Source: Desulfomonilaceae bacterium (GTDB lineage: Bacteria; Desulfobacterota; Desulfomonilia; Desulfomonilales; Desulfomonilaceae). From it: a stretch of DNA of 41,286 nt. Each line of letters begins with the position of its first letter. Within the stretch, counting starts at the first letter, position 1. The stretch is taken from the NCBI GenBank assembly GCA_031082285.1, contig JAVHLK010000042.1:1-41286 (forward strand), written 5' to 3'. The translations under genes and the position numbers were made by a program. Below, in pieces: positions 7,949 to 17,800 of the stretch. The notes under the pieces are model-generated. The model had not been told where the DNA came from and made no database searches. It was given only the letters and a program-made list of their open reading frames with translations.

Positions 7949-10128
7949 GATAGCCCCTGATCATGATTACGGCCTGCACTGGCCGCATCTGCAGGTCTAG
8001 CCTTTTCGATCTCCATCTCAAGTTCTTTGAGCGATTCTCCAACTACTTCACATTTGGTGATGAAGGATTGCAGTCTCTCGTCAGCGGCTTCCTTTTGTCC
8101 TGCGGTAGCTTGAGTCAATTTGATAGAGTGTTGGATACGGTCTTTGACTTGTTTGTCCAGAGCAACGAATTTCGTGCGGACTTGATCACTGAACTGTCTC
8201 TTGTCGGCATCGACCCAGCCCCTGATGTCTTTGGCGAAACCTTCTCTAAACAGCCCCTGGAAGTTTTCGTTAAGATATCCAATTGCCAGACTCTTGTATC
8301 TTTCAGCGGACGATCTCAAACCAGAAAACATAAATGCTTTTGCCTGCTGCCACCAATCCAGCTTAATCTTCGAGAAACTCTGAATTGCCGTTCTCTCTGC
8401 GAAAGTGAAGTCCTTTTGGGTAAGCTTCCAATCGATTTCTGGGTAATCGCGCAGTATTTTGGGAATTGTTTCACGGATCGCTTCGTCCCTTATTGTGCGG
8501 TATCTGTTTTCGTACTTATCTCTAATTTGTTTAATCTTTTTATATACTTCCTCACGACTCTCGTCCACAACCCAAGCCCAGTAACGATCTGGGTAGATTT
8601 CGACCTTCTTCATGTTCTTTGAAAAAGTCTTGACAAGAATCTCGAAAGCCTCGTCCACTGTATCAGCGACGGATTTCGGCAAGTCTTTGTACTGTTCGTC
8701 AATTTTTGCCTGCATCGTATAGTCCAGATATTCGTTGAGTAGCTTGTTCACTTTGTCGCTATGGCTCTGGTGTTCAGCCAGTTTCTTCTCCAGAGCCTCA
8801 AGAGTCCGCGTAAGGTCTGAAAGGGCTAGGCTGCATTCGTTCTGGTACGATCCATTAGCGGTCTTGAGTCTATCCAGTCTATTTGCAAGAAAACTGTAGT
8901 ACCGTATCGAAGTAAGGTGCTTTATGAGGCCCTCTTCAAAATCCGCGAGCCCGGAGGTTTTGAGATTGGCTTGAGGGTCGTCTTTGCAATGAACAAACGC
9001 GTAGTGTCTGAAGTTATATTCTGTTGCGGCGTCCCCTGGGTCAGCTAGGTGACATCGAGTCCAACGTCCGGCTGCAGCGTCTACGGGATATAGGGTCGTG
9101 TCGTCAATACCGACCTCGGCAAGGCGCTCACGGAGTCTGTCCACTTCTTCGGCAACACAAGCGTCGAACTGGTCTGGAGGCCTCGGCGGATTCGATTGGA
9201 GCGGGTTGATTCTGCTGATCTGATTCAACGCGAACACGAGATTATGCCGATCTTGCATCCTTTGAACGTCTAAGGCGTCACGAACGAACCGGCGATCCGG
9301 AGGCATGAATTTGTAATCCACCTTGGTCACGAGAACGGCAGCGTCCACCCTGCGTGCGAGGCTGACGGCTTCCTGTGTATGCCGGGCGTATGATGACCCA
9401 ATTCCTGGAGCGTCAAAGAAAGTAAAGCCGTCCCGAGTGATCTCGTTATCATGATAGATAATGCGCTCACTGATGTATGTTGCCACGTCTTCGTGGCCAT
9501 GGACCAGCTCGTCACTCTCCTCGATGGACAGGGTCAATTCCGAGCCAAGGTGTGTCTCGGATTTATCCCAGCCATTCAGAAGGTGCCTAATATATCGGCA
9601 CGTAATATCGATTTCCGAGTCACAGTCTCTGTTATTCCTCAGAATCGCTCGCAGATCTGCTCGGAAAGCAGGGTCGGCGAGGTTAATTCTTAAGCCCTCC
9701 TTGAAACCAAATCCGGATACTTTGAGATGTTCATCGAGTTCCTGATGTATGCTCTGGAGTGTTTTGTATCGAATAACGACTGTACCGTGAGGATGATTTT
9801 CATCCGAGGCACAGATCCGTGTTAGGGTTCGCGTGGTTTCGCCCATACCTTCCCGTAGGATTGAATCTCGTAGAAGTGCGTTTGTCAGAGTGGACTTTCC
9901 GGCAGCAGTAACACCGAATAGACCTATCTTGAACGTGTTGTCTTCCAGATCCTGAATAACCTCGCCTAAATCAGACAAGAGAACATGTGATTCACTACCT
10001 GCCTGAACAAAGTTGTAGATTTCTTGTGCTTGATGCCGGAGTGCTTTTCGCAATCGGTGATACCGCTGTACTGGTGTCTCCAGATTGTTGTCATGTCGAT
10101 CCAACGCAGTTCGGGAGTCCCGATTCAT
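7945..10128 (-). CDS. Dynamin-like GTPase B (soluble, coiled-coil)
   Basis: A 727-residue large GTPase. An N-terminal helical stretch precedes the G domain: G1 GVTAAGKST at 72-80, switch threonines near 98-99 (ETTRT), and G3 DAPG at 239-242. About 160 residues separate G1 from G3, longer than in small GTPases and typical of dynamin-family proteins with insertions. The expected G4 on strand beta5 reads ALNQIS (300-305) rather than N/TKxD, so base recognition may be altered. The remainder (about 420-727) is helical, with coiled-coil at 435-465 and near the C-terminus, and no membrane segment. Starting at the ATG 6 nt inside the longest frame puts AGGAGG at proper spacing. It lies 156 bp after GTPase A and overlaps the DUF445 gene. 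Parts near 8400-8620 are notably AT-rich. Confidence 0.78.
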   Translation of the reverse strand: MNRDSRTALDRHDNNLETPVQRYHRLRKALRHQAQEIYNFVQAGSESHVLLSDLGEVIQDLEDNTFKIGLFGVTAAGKSTLTNALLRDSILREGMGETTRTLTRICASDENHPHGTVVIRYKTLQSIHQELDEHLKVSGFGFKEGLRINLADPAFRADLRAILRNNRDCDSEIDITCRYIRHLLNGWDKSETHLGSELTLSIEESDELVHGHEDVATYISERIIYHDNEITRDGFTFFDAPGIGSSYARHTQEAVSLARRVDAAVLVTKVDYKFMPPDRRFVRDALDVQRMQDRHNLVFALNQISRINPLQSNPPRPPDQFDACVAEEVDRLRERLAEVGIDDTTLYPVDAAAGRWTRCHLADPGDAATEYNFRHYAFVHCKDDPQANLKTSGLADFEEGLIKHLTSIRYYSFLANRLDRLKTANGSYQNECSLALSDLTRTLEALEKKLAEHQSHSDKVNKLLNEYLDYTMQAKIDEQYKDLPKSVADTVDEAFEILVKTFSKNMKKVEIYPDRYWAWVVDESREEVYKKIKQIRDKYENRYRTIRDEAIRETIPKILRDYPEIDWKLTQKDFTFAERTAIQSFSKIKLDWWQQAKAFMFSGLRSSAERYKSLAIGYLNENFQGLFREGFAKDIRGWVDADKRQFSDQVRTKFVALDKQVKDRIQHSIKLTQATAGQKEAADERLQSFITKCEVVGESLKELEMEIEKARPADAASAGRNHDQGLS

Positions 10129-10284
10129 ATCCACCTCCTGGAATTGATCAAAACGACGGCTTCGGGGGCATTAGGCCGGACAGGGAAGAAGCACTGAACT
10201 CTCTACCATAGTGTTATTGGGCATGAAATTCAGGCTCCCTCTCTAGACCAAAGCAGATCAAAGTTGGACCCGGCTTCCCATTTC

Positions 10285-12189
10285 TCAGATGTCGACGCTT
10301 TCAGCTCTTGTTCCGTCTCCGCATGTCCGCCAACATCTTGCTTCTCGCAGCAAGTGTTCCTCGAGTGCTGTCCTCAGAATGACTTCCAGGCCAACGTAGT
10401 GTTCGCCACTAAGGAGCCTAACTGGTCTGCCGTCGCTGTGACGACCATCCCACAAGACCATCGAAGTCTCCCGTGCCAAATCCCGGGTACTTTCTTTCCA
10501 AATCTCAGCCAAGAACGTTTCATCGATATGGGCATCAATCTTTCCTTTGAGTTTGGAACGTAAGCGATCCTTCAGTGAGAAGATCCTGGATCCTGCAGTG
10601 GCGGCAATGATTGCCCCTATGGCAAATAAGATTGCCATGACGGGGTTGAGGCGAGTGGCGGTAAAGAATAGCAAATACTTCGTGGTCTCCATGAGGAACA
10701 TGGCGCCTATCGTACCCATGACTCCACCAGCCAGAAACGCCCCTATGGAGCCACGAAGATCTACCGAAGATTTGTTCAGCGTGCCGCCTAAACCAGCCGA
10801 CAGTACCTGGAGATCCAGATCCAGTCGTTGCCTTCTGAGTTCACCGATTAGGTTCTCCAGGGACTTCTCCAATTCATTTCTGACCAGATCCATGTAATAT
10901 TTCAGACTCTCCTCGAAGAAGCCTTTCAGCTCTCTGAGCAACTTAGATTCTATGTCGCGCTGGAATCTTTTCGCCAGCTTGTCCGTCTTGAAGAGTTCAA
11001 GCAGGCTGAAATCCACCGCATCGATCGATTCACGAGCAGCTCTTTTCAATTCGCGGACGTGCGTCGAGTCAACGAACTTTCTCCGAGTTTGGTCGACACA
11101 ACGACCTAAGGCTTCATCAAGTTTCTTTTTTTCTTGGACTACATATGTCTGGAACCGGTCTTCCGCTGACTCCAACCATGCTCGTCTTCGTTCCGCACAT
11201 CTCGCGCGGGCGCGGGCGATATGATTCCGAAAAGTTGAGAAGAAGCGATCCATCTCCGATAGTAAGTTGTTCTCCATCCATTCCGGCTCGATAGAGGAAT
11301 AGCGTAGACGGCCGGCTCCAAAAAAGACTGACATGTTTTCAACGCCGGCAATCCCCTCCTCTGTCAGACGCTCTCGCACATGCTTCTCGAATCTGTTCCA
11401 CGCTTCAGCCCCGTTTGGTTCGTGTCCAGGGACTTGAGAGGAATTGAATGTGTCCATCTGGGAAACAAACATCGCATCCGGGTAGCCCTCATCTCTTCGC
11501 CTGCGGATGAATTCCAGCCCTCCTCCTAAGAATATCTTCGTTTTCTCCATAACATGGATTGCGCAGTCAGCCTCTCCCATCCAAGTCATCACCAGGTTGT
11601 GCAACTCCGGGCTATCTTCCGGGAACCAACCCTCGTATCCTGGAACGTCAACCAGTCTGACACATTCAGGAAGCCACGCAGCTGGAATCGTCGCTTCGAT
11701 GCAGGCGCAATCACCCGCTTTCGCTGCTTCAAATACTGGACTCCAGAATTCATACCAGCGGGCGCTGATAGTATTGAAATCGTCGTCACGATACAGGCGC
11801 GTCAGGAGCGAGTTCGCATCCGAGGGGAGATCTGGTGCGAGAATGGTCTCATCGACCTTCAAGTGGGGCAGGTGAGAGATTTCTTTGCCATCTCCGCCCA
11901 ATGCCTTGACATGGGACTCCTGCCCGTGCCGGATGAGTGTCGGAACGGGAGTTGTATGGTCGGTCCCCTCGGGAAGTAGCGAGAAACCGATCATGGAGTT
12001 GAGCAACGCAGTCTTCCCGCTACCGGTAGGTCCGACCATCACAATCGTGGGGCCTTGTCCAAAGGACGAAGCTATCTCTCGTGGGGCGCTTGTATCGGCC
12101 TTGTCCAATGCCTCAAGAAAACGCTTTACCACGTCATGCCACTTGTCGACCTCGATAAGTGGCCTACCCTGAGATCTTCCCGCTTCCAT
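10285..12189 (-). CDS. Dynamin-like GTPase A (membrane hairpin)
   Basis: A 634-residue large GTPase, first gene of the island operon. G1 is GPTGSGKT at 53-60, G2 threonines lie at 79-80 (HTTPVPT), G3 is DVPG at 181-184, and G4 is the variant SQMD at 243-246 on a hydrophobic strand (AMFVSQMD). Residues about 320-460 form a long helical stalk. A membrane hairpin follows: roughly 482-502 and 516-533, separated by a short NP-containing turn, a layout seen in bacterial dynamin-like proteins that insert in membranes. The C-terminal 100 residues are helical. The start was set at the internal ATG preceded by GGGGGAGGG; the longer frame upstream lacks protein-like sequence. It differs clearly from GTPase B, so the pair is not a recent tandem duplication. 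Confidence 0.78.
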   Translation of the reverse strand: MEAGRSQGRPLIEVDKWHDVVKRFLEALDKADTSAPREIASSFGQGPTIVMVGPTGSGKTALLNSMIGFSLLPEGTDHTTPVPTLIRHGQESHVKALGGDGKEISHLPHLKVDETILAPDLPSDANSLLTRLYRDDDFNTISARWYEFWSPVFEAAKAGDCACIEATIPAAWLPECVRLVDVPGYEGWFPEDSPELHNLVMTWMGEADCAIHVMEKTKIFLGGGLEFIRRRRDEGYPDAMFVSQMDTFNSSQVPGHEPNGAEAWNRFEKHVRERLTEEGIAGVENMSVFFGAGRLRYSSIEPEWMENNLLSEMDRFFSTFRNHIARARARCAERRRAWLESAEDRFQTYVVQEKKKLDEALGRCVDQTRRKFVDSTHVRELKRAARESIDAVDFSLLELFKTDKLAKRFQRDIESKLLRELKGFFEESLKYYMDLVRNELEKSLENLIGELRRQRLDLDLQVLSAGLGGTLNKSSVDLRGSIGAFLAGGVMGTIGAMFLMETTKYLLFFTATRLNPVMAILFAIGAIIAATAGSRIFSLKDRLRSKLKGKIDAHIDETFLAEIWKESTRDLARETSMVLWDGRHSDGRPVRLLSGEHYVGLEVILRTALEEHLLREARCWRTCGDGTRAESVDI

Positions 12190-12749
12190 GATACCCTCCC
12201 CCGGTCGCGGCCCGCCAAGCACCCGGTCTGCTAAGATGGGACACGGAATCCATCTTCGCACTTCTCCCCCTCGTAGGCAATGATTATCGCTGGGCCAATG
12301 GAAAAGGACCTGTGGGAAGCCCTTAGAAAAGCAAGAAACCAACTACACAGAGTTGTTGTGGTCCTCCCGCGCGAGGATAACGGCCCTCCTATCGGCCTAA
12401 GATGAGAGTGCGCCTGATTGGGAACCAGAGCCCAGGCATAACGGGCCGTTTGGGTCTCAGGCAATTGCGCTCCAAGCCGATTCTACCGGCCGTCTCGATA
12501 CTGACTGTCCCTGAACATCCTCTTGCGTTCAAGCCCCCGTATCATTGCCGGGTGGAGTGCACCGGGCGTCCGGGGCTTCCCCTGGGTGCGTGAATCTCCG
12601 GGACAATGGATGAATCTCAGAGCGGTGAATAAAGCATCGAAAGCGAAAGGCCGGGAAGAAAACCGAGGAAGAGAATTGCTTCAGGCAGATCAATCCGGCG
12701 TCGCTGCACCGCGAGAGGGGCCGACGCCTGCTACGAATTTGCGTATGCT
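12190..12749. other. Gene-free stretch upstream of GTPase operon
   Basis: About 560 bp with short open frames on both strands but none with a ribosome site and protein-like composition. The promoter for the minus-strand GTPase operon should lie toward 12190-12400. An imperfect inverted repeat (AACCAACT...AGTTGTTG, about 12337-12357) could be an operator. No clear sigma-70 pair was recognised. Confidence 0.4.
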
Positions 12750-13085
12750 TTACGCGGTGGCTCCGACCGATTCGTTCCGTTCTATCGGTATGAGATGAAC
12801 CTCTACCCTTGTTTGGAGCGCAGTGGCTATCTTTGACGCCATTGCGAGAAAGTCCCCTCCGTAATCCGCTTCTTCGATGTCGTCGATGACCGAAGCGTCG
12901 GTTCCCACCAGTTCGGCCAGTTGCTCCTGAGTCAAACCGGCCTGTTCACGTAGGCCATAAATTTCCCGGGCGATCTCGGCTTTAGTCATTTCTTCCTGAA
13001 AAGAAGCCACCCGAGCAGGGTCATCCTTGATGTATCGGCGGTACATCATTTCAAAAGCATCGGAACCGCGTTGCCTCTTGTACAT
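12750..13085 (-). CDS. HigA-like XRE-family antitoxin/repressor
   Basis: A 111-residue helix-turn-helix protein. The HTH spans about residues 40-80: REQAGLTQEQLAELVGTDAS is the recognition region, followed by DIEEADYGGDFLAMASKIATALQ typical of Cro/CI-type domains. The N-terminal MYKRQRGSDAFEMMYRRYIK extension fits antitoxins that follow a HigB/Gp49-type toxin. The start follows GGGAG at 7 nt spacing, and the stop of a toxin remnant lies 1 nt upstream. The toxin reading frame is broken at the MATE junction, so this is probably an orphan antitoxin. Its position just upstream of the GTPase operon on the same strand leaves open that it now regulates that operon. Confidence 0.75.
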   Translation of the reverse strand: MYKRQRGSDAFEMMYRRYIKDDPARVASFQEEMTKAEIAREIYGLREQAGLTQEQLAELVGTDASVIDDIEEADYGGDFLAMASKIATALQTRVEVHLIPIERNESVGATA

Positions 13086-13086
13086 T

Positions 13087-13176
13087 CTAGAACTCCCATC
13101 TGAACGTGTGAGCTTCCAGGGCTGATTCAAATTTCTTCCTCAACGCCAAAGCCTTGTCTATTTCTCTCGAGGGTTC
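13087..13176 (-). pseudogene. Truncated HigB/Gp49-type toxin C-terminus
   Basis: A frame directly upstream of the antitoxin reads PSREIDKALALRKKFE and on to HTFRWEF, stop TAG, with one base before the antitoxin ATG. The P-x-R-E-I-x-K-A pattern is the C-terminal signature of HigB/Gp49-family toxins, which normally have about 100-120 residues. Upstream, the frame runs into the MATE 3'-end repeat at 13177, so the catalytic N-terminal part is missing. The break coincides with the right boundary of the island. Confidence 0.6.
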
Positions 13177-13348
13177 CGTTCCGCGGTGCACCCTCACACC
13201 ACGGGCTTTTTCGGAACGCACGCCTCCCAGAGCATCGAATTGCTCTCCTTGTCGAAGGATGCCTTTACCCAGGTGTCGCCTCTAAATCGGTTCGCCAATA
13301 GACCGCACATGAGGATCATGGACAGCGTCATGGCCCACCATACTCCGG
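13177..13348. repeat. Direct repeat copy 2 (3' end of intact MATE gene)
   Basis: Right-hand copy of the 172-bp repeat found at 5895-6066. This copy is continuous with the complete MATE gene. Mismatches cluster just inside the stop codon (4) and at ACCCAGGTGTCG (3). Confidence 0.9.
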
Positions 13349-14615
13349 TCGCGCTGAATCGGAAAACGTGAATTATCGCGAGGATGAAAGGTATCCTGAA
13401 GAGCCACATGCCGGTGAATACGATGCGCATGGTTGCCATGGTGTCGCCTGCGCCCTGCAAGGCGCCCGACAGCGAGATTCCGATGGCCAGAAACGGCATG
13501 CCGACCATGTTGATGCGAAGGTACCGGACCATCTCGTCGATTACCGCCCGATCCTGTGTGAGCCACGACGAGATTTGAGGTGCGAAGACGAAGACGGCAA
13601 CGACCGGCAGAAGAATGATGGTAAGGCTCAGCGCGGCAACCACCTTTGCACCGTATCGGGCCCCTGCCTCGTCCCCGGCTCCCAACTTGTTGCCGGTGAG
13701 CACGGCGCACGCCATGTTGAGGGCAAAGATGGGAAGGAATATGAGGGCCTCAATGCGCACCCCTGCCGTCATGGCTGCCAGAGCGGTGATTTCACCGCCG
13801 CGAAGCTGTCCCACGAGGAAATACACAACGAGAGTACCCGCGTTCCACGCGGTCTGCTGAAGTGCGGACGGAACGCCCAATCTCGCAAGGTTTTTCATGC
13901 AACGGGGGAGAGGGTGCAGGAGGCAGGAGAGCCGCAATCCGGACGGTCCTCGGAGGATGAACACGAGGTTCAGAACCATCCCCAAGGTTGTGCCCGCGGC
14001 CGTCGCCCAGGCGATACCCTTGTAACCCAGTGCCGGGATGGGTCCCCACCCGAAACCGAGAATCAGATCGCCCGCTATGTTGACCACGGAGGCGACGAGA
14101 CTGTTTATCATGGCGACATGGATTCGTCCCGATGCTCGCAGGACCCCGCTGGTAATGACCATGACATAGGTGGGAATCAACACGAGGGAGAAGATGCGAA
14201 TGAAATCTTCGGCGATGTCGCGAATGTCGCCGGGCATGCCTGCAATGCGGACTATTGAAGACGGAAACGCCAGCGCGAAGGCGGTCAGGACTCCGGAAAT
14301 GGCGATTCCGAGCACCAGCGAGTGGGCCGTCACACGACTCACGCCTTCACTGGAATTCGCTCCGTAAGCCTGTGAAATCATGGAGACGGCGCCGACGGTA
14401 ATACCGTTGGCAACAATCAACAAGGTCCAGTAAAGCTGGCCCACATAGCCCACCGCGGCCAGCACGTTCGTTCCCAGGTATCCCGCCACATAGACGTCGG
14501 CCATTCCAATCGAGAAATGGAAAAACATGATCAGGATCATGGGCCATCCCATGGACCACGATTCCGCCAGAAACCGTTTCACCTCATCGAAGTTATAATG
14601 AACGGACGTCTTCAT
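13194..14615 (-). CDS. MATE family efflux transporter
   Basis: A 473-residue inner-membrane protein with about 12 hydrophobic segments in two related halves. It is expected to export cationic drugs or metabolites using Na+ or H+. Family features include the N-terminal GWPMILIMFFHFSIGMADVY, the GAVSMISQAYGA stretch near 80-90, and SGALQGAGDTMATMRI near 400. The substrate cannot be told from sequence. It is divergent from carB, with 229 bp between them that should hold both promoters. Its last 51 codons are duplicated at 5912-6066, making its 3' end the apparent insertion site of the GTPase island. Confidence 0.9.
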   Translation of the reverse strand: MKTSVHYNFDEVKRFLAESWSMGWPMILIMFFHFSIGMADVYVAGYLGTNVLAAVGYVGQLYWTLLIVANGITVGAVSMISQAYGANSSEGVSRVTAHSLVLGIAISGVLTAFALAFPSSIVRIAGMPGDIRDIAEDFIRIFSLVLIPTYVMVITSGVLRASGRIHVAMINSLVASVVNIAGDLILGFGWGPIPALGYKGIAWATAAGTTLGMVLNLVFILRGPSGLRLSCLLHPLPRCMKNLARLGVPSALQQTAWNAGTLVVYFLVGQLRGGEITALAAMTAGVRIEALIFLPIFALNMACAVLTGNKLGAGDEAGARYGAKVVAALSLTIILLPVVAVFVFAPQISSWLTQDRAVIDEMVRYLRINMVGMPFLAIGISLSGALQGAGDTMATMRIVFTGMWLFRIPFILAIIHVFRFSATGVWWAMTLSMILMCGLLANRFRGDTWVKASFDKESNSMLWEACVPKKPVV

Positions 14616-14844
14616 CCTGCCTCTGGACCGCGAAGGTGCAGCACCCGAACGAGGAAGACAATAGCACTATTTCCTCGCCTTTTCGACCGCGGTCGGAACG
14701 TAACTCGCACAGGAGGCTCTCGGAGTTTCCCTTGAATTTTTGACCGAGTGACCCTATAGTCTCAGGGGCCTCACTGTAAGGGCCGTTTTCAAGCAAGAAC
14801 CTTTGTTCGGATAGTGTCATTGTACTGAGAGAAAAGACAGACGA

Positions 14845-17800
14845 ATGCCAAGAAGAACCGATCTCAAGTCCATACTGCTCATTGGATCAGGGCCGATCGT
14901 CATAGGCCAGGCGTGCGAGTTTGACTACTCGGGTACCCAGGCCCTGAAGGCCCTCAAGGAAGAGGGATACCGTGTTGTCCTGGTCAATTCCAACCCTGCG
15001 ACCATCATGACCGATCCTGAATTCGCGGACGCGACCTACATTGAACCGCTGAAGGTCGACATCCTCACCACCGTTATCGAAAAAGAGCGTCCTGACGCGC
15101 TGCTTCCTACCTTGGGCGGCCAGACCGCACTGAATCGTGCAATTGAACTTCACGATCACGGCGTACTCGACAAGTACGGCGTGGAGTTGATCGGCGCGGG
15201 AGTTGAAGCCATCAACAAGGCGGAGGATCGAGATCTGTTCAAGAAGGCCATGAGCAACATCGGTCTGGATCTTCCACGGAGCGGTTACGCGGAATCTCTG
15301 GACCATGCATGGGAGATCGCGCGGGACGTGGGGTTTCCCAACGTGATTCGGCCCTCGTTCACACTGGGAGGCACCGGAGGCAGCGTCGCGTTCACCGAGG
15401 AACAGTTCGAGCGCCTGGCCAAATGGGGACTGGATATTTCTCCCGTGAACCGCGTGCTGATCGAAGAGTCCGTCCTGGGATGGAAGGAATTCGAGCTCGA
15501 GGTGATGCGTGACGGTGCGGACAATGTGGTCATCATCTGCTCCATTGAGAACTTCGACCCGATGGGCGTTCATACGGGCGATTCCATCACGGTTGCGCCT
15601 GCGCAGACGCTGACCGACAAGGAATATCAGATACTCAGGGATCAGTCGATTGCGATTATCAGAGAAATCGGCGTGAACACCGGAGGTTCCAACATTCAGT
15701 TTGCCGTTCACCCGGACAACGGACGCGTCGTGGTCATTGAGATGAATCCGCGAGTGAGTCGTTCCAGTGCCTTAGCCTCCAAGGCAACGGGCTTCCCGAT
15801 CGCCAAGATTGCGGCCAAACTCGCGGTGGGGTACACCCTCGACGAGCTGGCAAACGATATTACGCTCAAGACGCCCGCTTCGTTTGAACCCACCATTGAT
15901 TACGTGGTGACCAAGATCCCGCGGTTCACTTTCGAGAAATTCCCCAGTGCGGATACCACGCTCACCACACAGATGAAGTCGGTGGGCGAGGTCATGGCCA
16001 TCGGACGAACGTTCAAGGAGTCTTTGCAGAAGGCGATTCGCTCGCTGGAAATCGACGTATACGGTCTGGAACCGCGGCTTAAGAAAGGATTTTCACGCAG
16101 TGAGATTCTGGACCGCCTAAAGACTCCCACGCCGGACAGGCTCTGGCACATCGCGGACGCATTACGGCAAGGAATCGGGATAGAAGAGATCTACCGCTCC
16201 TCGGCAATCGACCCGTGGTTCCTGAACCAGATTCAACAGATCGTTGAAATGGAAGCAGACATAGGAAGGGATGGATTCCTGACCGGCGATGATGGTAAGG
16301 AGCATCTCGCCCGCGCCAAGGCCTATGGCTTCTCGGACATTCGACTGGCGGCCCTCGCCGGAAAGACGGAACCGGAAATCCGTGACCTGCGCACGGCGTA
16401 CGGCGTGCGACCCGTCTTCAAGCGTGTGGATACGTGCGCGGCGGAGTTTGAAGCCTTCACCCCGTACCTGTACTCTTCGTACGAAGAGGAGGACGAGTCC
16501 GGCACGACGGACGAACGTAAGATCATGATACTCGGCGGCGGACCGAACCGGATAGGTCAGGGGATCGAGTTTGATTACTGCTGCGTTCACGGGGTGTTTG
16601 CGCTCAAGGAGGACGGATACGAGACCATAATGGTCAACTGTAACCCCGAAACCGTGAGTACGGATTACGACACCGCGGACCGCCTCTACTTCGAACCACT
16701 CACGCTCGAGGATGTGCTCGAAATCGTGGATCGAGAAAAGCCGGACGGAGTCATTGTTCAATTCGGCGGCCAGACTCCTTTGAAACTCGCGGTTCCGCTT
16801 TGGAACGCGGGGGTTCCAATCATCGGCACGTCGCCGGATGCCATCGACCGGGCAGAAGATCGTAAGCGTTTCAAGGACATGCTTCTCAAGCTCGGGCTTA
16901 ACCAACCGCCCAATGATATTGCCCATTCATACGGCGAGGTGATCGAAGTCGCTCGGCGTATCGGGTACCCGCTGGTTGTACGGCCGTCGTACGTACTTGG
17001 CGGCCGGGCCATGGAAATCGTTCACGGTGAGGACGACCTGAAAGAGTACCTCACATCCGTGGTGCAGGCCTCACCGGATCAACCCATACTTGTGGACGGA
17101 TATCTCACCGGTGCGGTGGAAATCGACGTCGATGCCGTGGCCGACGGCGAAGACGTGGTGATCGGCGGGATCATGGAACATATCGAGGAGGCCGGCATAC
17201 ACTCGGGTGACTCGTCGTGTTCCTTGCCGCCGTACAGTCTCGGCCGCTATCATCTCGATGAGATCAGGAGAATTACGAGGCTGCTGGCATTGGAACTGGA
17301 GGTCAAGGGACTCATGAACCTCCAGATCGCAATCAAAGACGGCGAGATCTATGTGTTGGAAGTCAACCCGAGAGCTTCCAGAACCATTCCGTTCGTGTCC
17401 AAGGCCATCGGTATACCGCTGGCCAAGATGGGCGCTCGAGTGATGGCCGGGAAGAAGCTCAAAGAACTGGGGTTCACGCGAGAGGTCATCCCTGCACACG
17501 TAAGCGTCAAGGAAGCGGTGTTCCCGTTCATCAAGTTCCCCGGGGTCGACGTGCTGCTCGGTCCGGAAATGAAGTCGACCGGCGAAGTGATGGGAATCGA
17601 CTGCGAGTTCGGTCCCGCGTTCCTGAAATCCCAATACAGTACGGATTTCCCCATTCCCCGAGGAGGCAAGGTTTTCTTGAGCGTCGCCGGGCGGGACAAA
17701 GGCCTGGCCGTAATCGTGGCCCGTCGGCTGGCGGGGTTCGGGTTCACCTTTGTCTGCACGGAGGGGACAGGAGCGGCACTCGAAAGGGCCGGCATTTCCT

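Noticed and set aside
7945-12189. GTPase A and B as a tandem duplication
   Set aside because: P-loop contexts, spacing between G1 and G3, presence of a membrane hairpin and the C-terminal parts all differ; little similarity beyond the fold is visible.
12402-12798. Plus-strand open frames in the gap upstream of the GTPase operon
   Set aside because: No ribosome sites, no protein-like composition, and they run into the antitoxin gene on the other strand.
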